Origin: Acidobacteriaceae bacterium
GTDB taxonomy: Bacteria; Acidobacteriota; Terriglobia; Terriglobales; Acidobacteriaceae
NCBI GenBank assembly: GCA_003165455.1
Contig: PLUJ01000131.1
Span: 1 to 9,157 of the forward strand
Reading direction: 5' to 3'
DNA: 9,157 bases
Below, one piece after another: positions 1 through 6,738 of the stretch. The position numbers and the translations under genes are program-made. The notes below the pieces were generated by a model. That model did not search any database. It was not told the origin of the DNA and was given only the letters and a program-made list of their open reading frames with translations. Positions within the stretch are counted from its first letter, which is position 1. Each line of letters opens with the position of its first letter.

Positions 1-354
1 CTTGGGCTGCTCGGAGCCGATGGAATAAATGTTCTGGTAAACCGCGTCCGCGGTGCCCATGTACCAGTTGGAGCCGGTGCGCTGCATGGGGGGCAGAAGC
101 TCATAGAATTCGCCCAACTCCTGGGCCACAATGCCCGTCCATCCCTCGCGGATGTGCCGGTTGAGCGACAGCGCCTTGTACTGCGTGAGGATGTATACAT
201 GGCGCAGGTCGGAGTTGATGCAGTTAGAGAGCGCGATGTCGATGATGCGGTACTGCCCGGCAAAAGGTACGGCCGGTTTGGCGCGGTCGCGGGTCAGTGG
301 ATACAGGCGCTCTCCGGCGCCGCCGGCAAGTAGGACTCCGAGTGTGTCTTTCAT
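1..354 (-). CDS. glgC: Glucose-1-phosphate adenylyltransferase, N-terminal part (runs off the left edge)
   Basis: GlgC makes ADP-glucose from ATP and glucose-1-phosphate, the committed step of bacterial glycogen synthesis in the cytoplasm. Only the first 118 codons are present; the family is usually 400-430 aa, so the catalytic and C-terminal beta-helix parts lie outside the window. The visible protein starts MKDTLGVLLAGGAGERLYPL. It contains the nucleotide-binding GGxGxRL loop (about residues 11-17), the RAKPAVPF motif (24-31), YRIIDIALSNCINS (35-48), LTQYKALSLNRHI (56-68) and the GTADAVYQN stretch (about 101-109), all in the order known for GlgC. The ATG at 354 puts the Rossmann-like beta strand right at the N-terminus, as expected. 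No strong Shine-Dalgarno sequence is seen before it. The gene diverges from uvrB with a 317-base gap. Identification is by motif recognition and is secure. Confidence 0.93.
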   Translation of the reverse strand, partial: MKDTLGVLLAGGAGERLYPLTRDRAKPAVPFAGQYRIIDIALSNCINSDLRHVYILTQYKALSLNRHIREGWTGIVAQELGEFYELLPPMQRTGSNWYMGTADAVYQNIYSIGSEQPK

Positions 355-555
355 CGGACTGCCAGTAACCGCGGGAAAACTTTCTCTCGATTGTTAGCGA
401 TCACTGAAAACAGTAGATGGTAGCACAGCCCATAGGGTTGGCAGCCATTCACCGCATCACGAAGGCCTCACTGTTCTGCGATCTCTGTTCCACGTCTCGT
501 TGCTGAAACTTCGCGCCCTTAGTCGTGCCCTTAGTGGTCCACCTCCTCTTACCCG

Positions 556-569
556 GAACGCATCCGTTC
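556..569. promoter_or_regulatory. Inverted repeat upstream of uvrB, possible SOS-type operator
   Basis: The 14 bases GAACGCATCCGTTC form a perfect 5-bp inverted repeat with a 4-base centre. They end about 31 bases before the TATAAT box of uvrB, so a bound protein would contact the edge of the promoter. uvrB is a classical LexA target in many bacteria, and Gram-positive LexA sites are built from GAAC and GTTC halves. There the halves are separated by four bases; here GAAC and GTTC are six apart. The operator role is therefore a weak inference. Confidence 0.25.
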
Positions 570-579
570 AAGAGCATCC

Positions 580-606
580 TTCGACCGCAACCTAACGATT
601 TATAAT
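580..606 (+). promoter_or_regulatory. Probable uvrB promoter
   Basis: TATAAT at 601-606 is a full match to the sigma-70 -10 consensus and lies on the uvrB strand. The best upstream partner is the weak TTCGAC at 580-585, with a 15-base spacer, so the -35 element is poor. Transcription would start near 613 and give a leader of about 60 bases before the ATG at 672. Confidence 0.5.
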
Positions 607-671
607 AAAAAGATTCCCACTCGGAAAAATTGCCTCTGGGGGATCACGCCCGCGCGAAGGGCCGAACCTAC

Positions 672-2663
672 ATGGATTTCAAACTCGTTTCAGATTACAA
701 ACCGCAAGGCGATCAAGGCCGCGCCATCGAATCCCTGCTGCGCGGCATCTATGACCGCGAACAGCATCAGGTTCTGCTCGGTGTCACCGGCTCCGGCAAA
801 ACCTATACCATGGCCAAAGTCATCGAGGCCGTGAACCGTCCCGCGTTGGTCATGGCTCACAACAAAACTCTGGCCGCCCAGCTCTATCACGAGTTTAAAA
901 ACTTTTTTCCCCACAATGCGGTCGAATACTTCGTTTCTTATTACGACTACTACCAGCCCGAAGCCTACGTTCCCGCCGCCGATCTCTTTATCGAAAAAGA
1001 AGCCACCATCAACGATGAACTCGACAAGCTGCGCCTCTCCGCCACCCGCTCTTTATTCGAGCGGCGCGACGCCCTCATCGTCGCTTCCGTGAGCTGCATC
1101 TACGGCCTCGGCTCGCCCGAAGCCTATTACGGCATGATGCTTTTCCTCGAGAAAGGCCAGAAAATCGCCCGCGAAGACATCACGCACAAACTCGTCGACA
1201 TCCTCTACGAGCGCACCAATGGCGAATTCCGCCGCGGAACTTTCCGCGTTCGCGGTGACGTCATCGAAGTCTTCCCCACCTACGACGACATGGCCTACCG
1301 CATCGAGCTCTGGGGAGATCAGGTCGAATCGCTTGCGCAAATCGATCCGCTCTTCGGCACCGTAAAACAAAAATACATGCGCCTGCCGATCTACCCGAAA
1401 ACCCATTACGTCATGAAAGACGAAACTCGCGTCACGGCCGTCGAATCCATCAAGAAGGAACTCGCCTGGTGGGAAGTAGAACTCGAAAAACAGGGCCGCA
1501 TCGTCGAATCCCAGCGCATTCATCAGCGCGTAAAGTTCGATCTCGAAATGATCAAAGTGATGGGCTATTGCCACGGCATCGAGAATTACTCGCGCCATTT
1601 CACCGGACGCATGCCCGGCGAACCGCCGCCAACTTTGCTCGATTATTTCCCGCGCGATTATCTGATGTTCATCGACGAATCGCACCAAACGATTCCGCAA
1701 CTTCGCGGCATGTACGCCGGCGATCGCTCGCGCAAAGAAACGCTGGTTGAATATGGCTTTCGTCTGCCCTCGGCGCTGGATAACCGTCCCCTCACCTTCG
1801 GCGAATTCGATCACCGCACCAATCAACTCGTCTACGTCTCGGCCACGCCTGGACCATACGAACTAACCAAGTCAGCCGGAGTGGTCGTCGAGCAAATTAT
1901 TCGTCCCACCGGCCTCATCGATCCGGAAGTCGAAGTCCGTCCTGTGAAAGGGCAGATCGACGATCTCCTCCACGAAATCCGCGCCCGCGTAGCCAAAGGC
2001 GAACGTGTTCTGGTCACCACGCTCACCAAGCGTATGTCCGAGGATCTGGCCGAATACTACGCGGAAGTCGGCGTAAAGTGCCGCTACATGCACTCCGAAA
2101 TCGAAACCCTCGAACGCGTCAAAATCCTGCGCGATCTTCGCAAAGGCGAATTCGATGTATTGATCGGCATCAATCTACTGCGCGAAGGCCTCGACCTGCC
2201 GGAAGTTTCACTCGTCGCCATCCTCGACGCCGACAAAGAAGGATTTCTCCGCTCGCAGGGCTCGTTGATCCAAACCATCGGACGCTGCGCCCGCCATCTG
2301 AATGGCCGGGCGATTCTCTACGCCGACCGCCACACAGACTCGATGAAGCGCGCCATGGACGAAACCCTCCGCCGCCGCGCCATCCAAACCGCCTACAACG
2401 AAGAGCACGGCATCACTCCGGAATCAATCGTCCGCCCCCTGGACATGACCCTCGCCGGAATCATCGCCGCCGACTACACCGATCTCACCGGCGGCGAAGC
2501 CGAAGGCATGCCCGAATTCAAATCGCAGGAAGAACTGAACAGCTACATCGGCAAACTCGAAAGCGACATGCGGGAGGCGGCCAAACGCTTTGAATTCGAA
2601 AAGGCAGCGAAACTGAGGGATACGATCAAGGAGTTGAGGACGAAGGAGTTTTTATTCGCGTAG
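672..2663 (+). CDS. uvrB: UvrABC system protein B (excinuclease subunit, DNA helicase fold)
   Basis: UvrB receives damaged DNA from UvrA, verifies the lesion with its beta-hairpin and recruits UvrC for incision in nucleotide excision repair. The 663-aa product is close to the usual length (E. coli has 673). Domains in order: Walker A GVTGSGKT (37-44) with helicase motif Ia MAHNKTLAAQ (61-70); the aromatic beta-hairpin YYDYYQPEAYVP (90-101); Walker B/DEAD-like FIDESHQTIPQ in the middle; motif V/VI region GINLLREGLDLPEV and QTIGRCARH; and the C-terminal UVR coiled-coil that binds UvrC (last ~35 residues, including KRFEFEKAAKLRD). The ATG at 672 gives MDFKLVSDYKPQGDQ, which matches the family N-terminus, and GAAGG at 656-660 can serve as ribosome binding site. 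An in-frame TTG at 630 would add 14 unconserved residues and is not preferred. All key motifs look intact. No clear terminator follows the stop codon. Confidence 0.98.
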   Translation: MDFKLVSDYKPQGDQGRAIESLLRGIYDREQHQVLLGVTGSGKTYTMAKVIEAVNRPALVMAHNKTLAAQLYHEFKNFFPHNAVEYFVSYYDYYQPEAYVPAADLFIEKEATINDELDKLRLSATRSLFERRDALIVASVSCIYGLGSPEAYYGMMLFLEKGQKIAREDITHKLVDILYERTNGEFRRGTFRVRGDVIEVFPTYDDMAYRIELWGDQVESLAQIDPLFGTVKQKYMRLPIYPKTHYVMKDETRVTAVESIKKELAWWEVELEKQGRIVESQRIHQRVKFDLEMIKVMGYCHGIENYSRHFTGRMPGEPPPTLLDYFPRDYLMFIDESHQTIPQLRGMYAGDRSRKETLVEYGFRLPSALDNRPLTFGEFDHRTNQLVYVSATPGPYELTKSAGVVVEQIIRPTGLIDPEVEVRPVKGQIDDLLHEIRARVAKGERVLVTTLTKRMSEDLAEYYAEVGVKCRYMHSEIETLERVKILRDLRKGEFDVLIGINLLREGLDLPEVSLVAILDADKEGFLRSQGSLIQTIGRCARHLNGRAILYADRHTDSMKRAMDETLRRRAIQTAYNEEHGITPESIVRPLDMTLAGIIAADYTDLTGGEAEGMPEFKSQEELNSYIGKLESDMREAAKRFEFEKAAKLRDTIKELRTKEFLFA

Positions 2664-2787
2664 AAACGGGCTCCGGGGCCTTCACGAGAATGCGGGGTCA
2701 TATCGTCAAGACTCGCGATATCCGCCAAAGCGCGTTCCGCTTCTAGGGAAATATGAGACTATAGCCAGTATTTCAGAAGGAGACGAC

Positions 2788-2925
2788 ATGGCAAAGTCAG
2801 AGAAGCAGGCCGTAGCACCGCAAGTGGATTTGCTTGCTCCTCCCGCCGCCTCGCCCCTGGTATTTATCAGTCATGATTCAAGAGACCCTGACATTGCCGA
2901 GGCCTTTTCCCTCAGTGTTCGATAA
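2788..2925 (+). pseudogene. N-terminal stump of a TIR-like domain protein
   Basis: A strong AAGGAG ribosome binding site (2777-2782, five bases before ATG) introduces a 45-codon reading frame, MAKSEKQAVAPQVDLL and onward. After a Pro/Ala-rich linker it enters LVFISHDSRDPDIAEAF (residues 24-40). The pattern hydrophobic-FISH-x-S-x-D followed by an amphipathic helix is the first beta strand and alpha helix of bacterial TIR/TIR-like domains, which act in NAD+ cleavage or signalling, often in anti-phage systems. The frame then changes to LSVR and stops at 2923-2925, so the rest of the domain, including the catalytic Glu region, is missing. The good start signal and the sudden loss of family likeness point to a gene cut off by recombination, with the break near 2910-2920 just before the vapBC promoter. 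A genuine 45-aa micropeptide is a less likely alternative. Recognition is from a short motif, so confidence is moderate. Confidence 0.6.
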
Positions 2926-2927
2926 CG

Positions 2928-2958
2928 ACACTAACTCCGTGTTACACTATTTTCGTGT
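2928..2958 (+). promoter_or_regulatory. vapBC promoter with two tandem palindromic operators
   Basis: The same palindrome, ACAC-N7-GTGT, occurs twice in tandem with a 16-base period: ACAC 2928-2931 with GTGT 2939-2942, and ACAC 2944-2947 with GTGT 2955-2958. The second copy overlaps a plausible -10 hexamer TACACT (2943-2948) and the first bases of vapB. Ribbon-helix-helix antitoxins commonly repress their own operon by binding such paired short palindromes cooperatively, so this is the expected autoregulatory site. The -35 element is weak (TTCGAT at 2918-2923, 19-base spacer). With TACACT as -10, the transcript would begin at about 2955, the vapB GTG itself. Confidence 0.55.
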
Positions 2959-3215
2959 CACCTACTAACCGCCTCCGCAATGTCACCGTCACCCTGGAAG
3001 AAGATGTCGCCCGCTGGGCACGTATCGAAGCCGCCCGCCGCGACACCAGCGTTTCCCGTCTGCTCGGAGAACTTCTCAAAGAGCGAATGGAAACCGTTGC
3101 CGCAAACAATTCCCTCCCCGATGTGACTGATCGGCTCGCAAATTTCGGCAAAAGGCATAAGCTGTCGTTGCGTGGCATCAAAATCAAAGACCTCATCAAC
3201 GAAGGTCGCCGGTGA
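2955..3215 (+). CDS. vapB: VapB-type antitoxin, ribbon-helix-helix (CopG-like)
   Basis: This 86-aa protein is the probable DNA-binding antitoxin of the downstream PIN toxin. The N-terminus has the ribbon-helix-helix signature: strand RNVTVTL (8-14), helix 1 around EDVARWARIEAARRD (16-30), and helix 2 from TSVSRLLGELLKERM (31-45). The C-terminal half (about 50-86), rich in Lys/Arg, would be the part that wraps and blocks the toxin. The start is a GTG at 2955. No ATG in frame precedes the conserved strand and no Shine-Dalgarno sequence is present, in line with a leaderless mRNA starting at the same GTG. The stop codon overlaps the vapC start (GTGA, 3212-3215), so the two are translationally coupled. 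The VapB name rests on the partner plus the fold; RHH antitoxins of other families look alike. Confidence 0.85.
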   Translation: MSPTNRLRNVTVTLEEDVARWARIEAARRDTSVSRLLGELLKERMETVAANNSLPDVTDRLANFGKRHKLSLRGIKIKDLINEGRR

Positions 3216-3631
3216 GCCTGTTCGTTCTCGATGCGTCGGTTGTCTTGACCTGGTGTTTCCCGGATGAGAACACCGCCTTCGCTCACCAAGTCGCCCAGAT
3301 GTTTAGGGGCGGAGACTCCGCAATCGCGCCTTCATTCTGGCCTCATGAAGTTTTGAATTCGTTGCTGGCGGGAGAAAAGCGAAAACGCATCTCTGAAGAA
3401 TTGATGAAAACGTTTCTCACAGACCTTGCAGCGCTTCCGATCAAGCTGCAACCACTGTCTGCGGAAGAGGTTTTCCTCCGTATCCAATCCCTCAGCCGCC
3501 AGCACAAACTGACACCCCACGATGCGGCCTATCTGCATTTGGCGGAAATTGGCGGACTGGCGCTGGCAACGTCAGATAAAGACTTGATGCGGGCGTGCGG
3601 GAACGCAGGCGTAGAACTGATATGCGAGTAG
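3212..3631 (+). CDS. vapC: VapC-type toxin, PIN-domain ribonuclease
   Basis: This 139-aa PIN-domain protein is the probable toxin of the pair. VapC toxins are Mg-dependent RNases that cut tRNA or rRNA and stop translation when the antitoxin is lost. The acidic metal-binding residues are in place: D7 in FVLDASVVLTW, E46 in WPHEVLNSLL, D104 in LTPHDAAYLHLA and D122/D124 in ATSDKDL, which is the order of the family (D, E, D, D). The length is typical (130-140 aa), so the toxin looks intact. Translation starts at a GTG that overlaps the vapB stop by four bases, with GAAGG (3201-3205) as a possible ribosome binding site. It ends 64 bases before the convergent cheR gene, with no visible terminator hairpin between them. 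The RNA target cannot be read from the sequence. Confidence 0.92.
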   Translation: MSLFVLDASVVLTWCFPDENTAFAHQVAQMFRGGDSAIAPSFWPHEVLNSLLAGEKRKRISEELMKTFLTDLAALPIKLQPLSAEEVFLRIQSLSRQHKLTPHDAAYLHLAEIGGLALATSDKDLMRACGNAGVELICE

Positions 3632-3695
3632 CAAAATCAGCGTAACTGCGAACCAGCCATGCGATGACTTCTTCGCCAACAGAATTGTTTTCTCG

Positions 3696-4769
3696 CTACC
3701 TGCCGTAAGCCGCGCTGGCCGCCATCGGCTTGCGGTGGACCGTATACCCATCGAAGGTTTCCGAGCGGAAGTTTAGATTCGGAGCCGAAAGCTTTTCCGT
3801 CTGGCTGAGGAAAAGATATCCGCCCGGTTCCAAATAAAGGTGCAACCGTTCCAGCGTTGCCAGCCGCTGTGCGCGGGAAAAATGCGGCAGCACGTCCATG
3901 CAAAAGATGCAGTCAAAGCGTCCGATGTATCCCGGCCGCGCCAGGTTCATGCAATTAAAGGTCACCAGGCTACGCAGCCGCGGCTTCACCAGCAGATGAC
4001 CTGTGCTTACTGGAGTTGCCGAAACAGCGTTGTATGTGCCCGTCGCTTCCTCCATGCCTTCCTGTTCGGGTCTGGGTACGATGACCGGCGAGGTGAACTT
4101 GGAAAAATAATTCTTGATCGTCGACGGAGGTAAGCCGTCAATCGCGGACTGTGCATACACGCCGCGATCCGCCGTCTCAATGCTCTGCGGCAACAAGTCG
4201 CTGCCTACAATATGTACCGAGCATCCTGCACCCATCTTCAGTGGCTGCGCCGATGAAGTCGTAACGGAAACGTCTGCGATTCCTCCGTTACGCGCAGCTA
4301 TTTTCGTTTTTCCGTTCGTCACGCTATTGCCGGCTGAGCCCACGTTGGCGGGGTTCACCGCGTCGCATACCGTCATTGCAATGGAATACGTCTCTTCTCC
4401 AGTGCCGCAGCCCGCGCTCCATATTCGGATTGGCCCCGGTCCATCGGCCGACTTGCGACTCCAAAGCTGCGGAAGCACCTGCCGCCCCAGCGTATTCATC
4501 GCCCCCGAGTGACGGAAGAAACCGCCGTCCGTTTTCAGCAAACCCTCCAGCAACAACGGCAGCATGGAAGGTTCCTGCTCCGGTGACCGCAGTCGTTCGA
4601 GCAGCGTCGTCGACGAACCCAAACTCTGCAGTTGAACAAAATCCGCGATGTGATTCGCCAGTATGCTATTGCTGCAATCCAGAACCACGCCGGTTTGCCG
4701 CTCCACCAGCAGCCGCAACTCTGAAAGCTCATGCTCCAGAATGGTGCCGTTCGCCATTAATTTATACAT
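3696..4769 (-). CDS. CheR-type protein glutamate methyltransferase, enlarged by two inserts
   Basis: CheR enzymes use S-adenosylmethionine to methylate glutamates on chemoreceptors. This 357-aa product has the N-terminal CheR helical domain (about 8-88, ending in the GGFFRHSG segment) and then the methyltransferase fold: SAM motif I RIWSAGCGTGEETYS (115-129), the acidic strand VGSDLLPQSIETADRGVY (188-205), TFNCMNL (270-276), FDCIFCMDVLPHF (285-297) and LEPGGYLFLSQTEKL (313-327). Ordinary CheR is about 270-290 aa. The extra length sits in two low-complexity inserts, roughly residues 137-183 and 228-256. The usual Asn of the FCRNVLIYF motif is Asp here (MDVLPHF), and the usual Ser of AGCSTGEE is Gly. 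The ATG at 4769 is chosen because GGAG lies nine bases upstream; a GTG at 4820 has no ribosome binding site. It is the last gene of a four-gene minus-strand run, 75 bases behind the pseudo-receiver gene. No receptor, cheA or cheB is in view, so the substrate is unknown. Confidence 0.88.
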   Translation of the reverse strand: MYKLMANGTILEHELSELRLLVERQTGVVLDCSNSILANHIADFVQLQSLGSSTTLLERLRSPEQEPSMLPLLLEGLLKTDGGFFRHSGAMNTLGRQVLPQLWSRKSADGPGPIRIWSAGCGTGEETYSIAMTVCDAVNPANVGSAGNSVTNGKTKIAARNGGIADVSVTTSSAQPLKMGAGCSVHIVGSDLLPQSIETADRGVYAQSAIDGLPPSTIKNYFSKFTSPVIVPRPEQEGMEEATGTYNAVSATPVSTGHLLVKPRLRSLVTFNCMNLARPGYIGRFDCIFCMDVLPHFSRAQRLATLERLHLYLEPGGYLFLSQTEKLSAPNLNFRSETFDGYTVHRKPMAASAAYGR

Positions 4770-4844
4770 AACAACTTTCTCCCGGGAGCGGGCTCTTCGC
4801 CATAAGTGCTCCACATCCACTCGGTCGCCACTGTGCAGTTTTTT

Positions 4845-5525
4845 TCACCGTCCAACCGCCATGCCCATGCGCAACCGGCCTGACTCGCGCGCAGCCTGTT
4901 GCGCCTCCACGTTCATTTCTTTTTCCAGAGACGAGAAGCGCTGCATCACTTCGTGAATTCTGAGCGTCATGTTGCGGATGGTTTCGATCTGTCCGCGTGC
5001 CTGCGCCGATAAGCTTCCCGGCTCAATCAACAGCAGATCCGAATTTCCCAAGAGCGAAGTGAGCGCATTGTTCAGCCCGTGACGCATATCCAGCATGTAG
5101 CGCCCCAACATTGCGTGGCGTTCCAGCCTGGAGCAATTCTGTTCCGCGGCTCGCGCTCGCGTTTCAGCCGCGCTGCGATGAACCGCCTCGCCCGCCGCCA
5201 GAATCAGGCTTTCCAGCCAATTCTCGTCAAAACGCAAAACCGATGCCTTCGGCCATCGTTCGCGCACCAGCTTCGCCGTCGATGCGCCTTCACAAACGCA
5301 AAACAGAGGCTGTGGAGTAGCGTGCAACGGTTCAAGAATCATCGACAAGAGTTCGCGTCGCAACGGGCCGACGATGGCCACATCAAAATCATCCACCATG
5401 CGCGGCCACAGATCTCCGCTGAGCATGGTGAATGCGGGCACGTTTCGCTCCGCCTGCCAGCGCGCGCTGACCGTTCGTGAGAAACCAACGTCGTCGGAGA
5501 TAACCAGTACGGTCGGATGATCCAC
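4845..5525 (-). CDS. Pseudo-receiver fused to a histidine-kinase DHp domain, no ATPase domain
   Basis: The 226-aa protein has two recognisable parts. Residues 3-115 resemble a response-regulator receiver: strand TVLVISDD (5-12, with the acidic pair D11-D12), DFDVAIVGP (46-54) and ASVLRFDENWLESLILA (94-110). However, the phosphoacceptor Asp is replaced by Gly53 and the conserved Lys-Pro near residue 99 is missing. Residues 132-203 look like a HisKA dimerisation helix pair with an H-box, MRHGLNNALTSLLGN, in which H149 is followed four residues later by N153 as in the HExxN box of kinases; the Glu after His is Gly. The protein ends about 20 residues later, with no N, G1, F or G2 boxes, so it cannot bind ATP like a kinase. 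It may be a phosphotransfer or scaffold protein. The start is a GTG at 5525 with AAGGA ten bases before it. It lies between an unknown gene and the cheR-like gene on the same strand. Confidence 0.7.
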   Translation of the reverse strand: MDHPTVLVISDDVGFSRTVSARWQAERNVPAFTMLSGDLWPRMVDDFDVAIVGPLRRELLSMILEPLHATPQPLFCVCEGASTAKLVRERWPKASVLRFDENWLESLILAAGEAVHRSAAETRARAAEQNCSRLERHAMLGRYMLDMRHGLNNALTSLLGNSDLLLIEPGSLSAQARGQIETIRNMTLRIHEVMQRFSSLEKEMNVEAQQAARESGRLRMGMAVGR

Positions 5526-5622
5526 TTGCTAGTTTTCCTTCGTTTCAATCCCGCGCCTTTCGCGGAAGATTCAACTAACCATTCAACCTTAGTGAGCGTG
5601 CGGATGACAAAAATCGCTGAAT

Positions 5623-6738
5623 CTATTTCTTTATCGAGCCGGGCAAATCTTCCTCCGGATTCCATTCGGGAGCAGCGGACGAAACGTCAAATTCGGGAGC
5701 TTCTGAATTCGAGATTGCGAAGCCAGTTTCAGTTTCCGGCGCGGCTTCCCCTTCGCCAGAAGTCTCCCCGATTCCAGCGGCGGCAGCCATCGCCAGTTTC
5801 TCTTTCGCGGCGAACGTTGCTTCCAGAGCTTTTTCTCCGCTGTCGCTTTCCGCGCCTCGCCCCAGCGCAAAATCCACTGACGCTCGCAGGTCCACCAGCA
5901 TCCGCAGCGGTTGGCCGGAAGAATATTCCGCCTGGAACATCACCTTCCAGGATTGGCAAATCATTCGCAGTCGCAGAATGGGCTCTTGCTGCGAGAACTG
6001 CGCCCGCCGGCAATCGATGGTTTCCACACCCTGTTCGTCCAACTCGTTCAGCCCATCCAGAATGCTGTTGAGGTCGCTGAGCATCAGGCGGAAAAACGCC
6101 CGGCGCATCAGGTATCCATAACGGGTGAACGCCACCAGTGCAATCGGCAGATAAAACAAATCTCCAGCTTGCGCTTTGGCCTTGCGCCCCTGCTCGAGCA
6201 CTCCGCCATGCAACAATTCGTCCAAAGATTTGCAACGCCGCGCTGCGTCGAGCACCCGGTCCAGCGCGTTGAGCCAAACCGGAGTTTTCAATTCCACATT
6301 GCCCAGCACAGGCTCCAGGGCGCCCGCCACATAAGCGATGTCGGCGCAACTGTCTTCCAATTCGGTCGGCGCATTCTGGCTGAAATATTGCACCAGCAAG
6401 AAGTCGATTTTGTCGCGCGAGGCTGCGCTGTGCGGGCTGGCCAGCAGATGCTGGATGAGCGCTCCCAGCCCCTCTTTTTCCAGTGGGGATGAGGTCTGCA
6501 GGAATTGCCGCAACTGGTGCGCCTGGATGCGATCATCCATTTCGCGCAACCATTGCCGCGCCTGCTCGATGACTTCCGGCTCTGGTGTTTCTTTATCGGC
6601 AGCCTCAAAAGCTGCACAGGGCTCCGCGTCGATGGTAAATTCGCGGGCTAATTCCACGTAGATGGGATGGAGACGGCGCATACTCGACCACTGCGCCGCA
6701 AAGTCTGGAGCGGGCGATGCCGCCTGCGATGGTGTCAT
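5623..6738 (-). CDS. Unrecognised 371-aa mostly helical protein, operon partner of the cheR-like gene
   Basis: I do not recognise this protein. It has no signal peptide and no clear membrane segment; the stretch around LFYLPIALVAFTRYGYLM (194-211) is hydrophobic but interrupted by charged and polar residues. Residues 1-290 look largely alpha-helical, with many Leu/Glu/Arg-rich amphipathic segments, for example 55-120 and 150-235. The last 75 residues (about 295-371) are low-complexity, Ala/Glu/Ser/Pro-rich and acidic, probably disordered, ending in GSIKK. The ATG at 6738 overlaps the stop of the upstream small gene by four bases (ATGA, 6735-6738), so translation is probably coupled and the two products may be made in fixed ratio. 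The next gene starts 97 bases further on. The context suggests a cytoplasmic role in the same signalling pathway as the pseudo-receiver and methyltransferase, but nothing in the sequence names it. Confidence 0.8.
   Translation of the reverse strand: MTPSQAASPAPDFAAQWSSMRRLHPIYVELAREFTIDAEPCAAFEAADKETPEPEVIEQARQWLREMDDRIQAHQLRQFLQTSSPLEKEGLGALIQHLLASPHSAASRDKIDFLLVQYFSQNAPTELEDSCADIAYVAGALEPVLGNVELKTPVWLNALDRVLDAARRCKSLDELLHGGVLEQGRKAKAQAGDLFYLPIALVAFTRYGYLMRRAFFRLMLSDLNSILDGLNELDEQGVETIDCRRAQFSQQEPILRLRMICQSWKVMFQAEYSSGQPLRMLVDLRASVDFALGRGAESDSGEKALEATFAAKEKLAMAAAAGIGETSGEGEAAPETETGFAISNSEAPEFDVSSAAPEWNPEEDLPGSIKK

Larger units (their letters stand above)
355..671. other. Divergent intergenic region between glgC and uvrB
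   Basis: This 317-base gap holds the control regions of two divergent genes. Visible items are a consensus -10 hexamer for uvrB (601-606), an inverted repeat GAACG-N4-CGTTC (556-569), and an imperfect tandem repeat in which GCCCTTAGT occurs at 515-523 and again at 527-535 (period 12). A single parS half-site, TGTTCCACGT, sits at 486-495 but the other half is absent. No small gene with a credible ribosome binding site was seen. A glgC promoter on the minus strand could not be assigned with confidence. Confidence 0.6.

Noticed and set aside
486..495. Possible second parS site
   Set aside because: Only the left half TGTTCCACGT is present; the right half does not match at all.
630..671. TTG start 14 codons upstream for uvrB
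   Set aside because: It has no ribosome binding site and adds residues outside the conserved UvrB N-terminus; the ATG at 672 fits the family.
1053..1826. 257-codon minus-strand frame inside uvrB
   Set aside because: uvrB on the plus strand has all its motifs intact, and the antisense product has no recognisable domain.
2700..2721. ATATCG/CGATAT inverted repeat after uvrB as a terminator
   Set aside because: Only six AT-rich pairs with a ten-base loop and no T-run, so too weak to call.
4770..4820. GTG start for the cheR-like gene at 4820
   Set aside because: No Shine-Dalgarno sequence precedes it, whereas the ATG at 4769 has GGAG nine bases upstream and begins just before the CheR N-domain.
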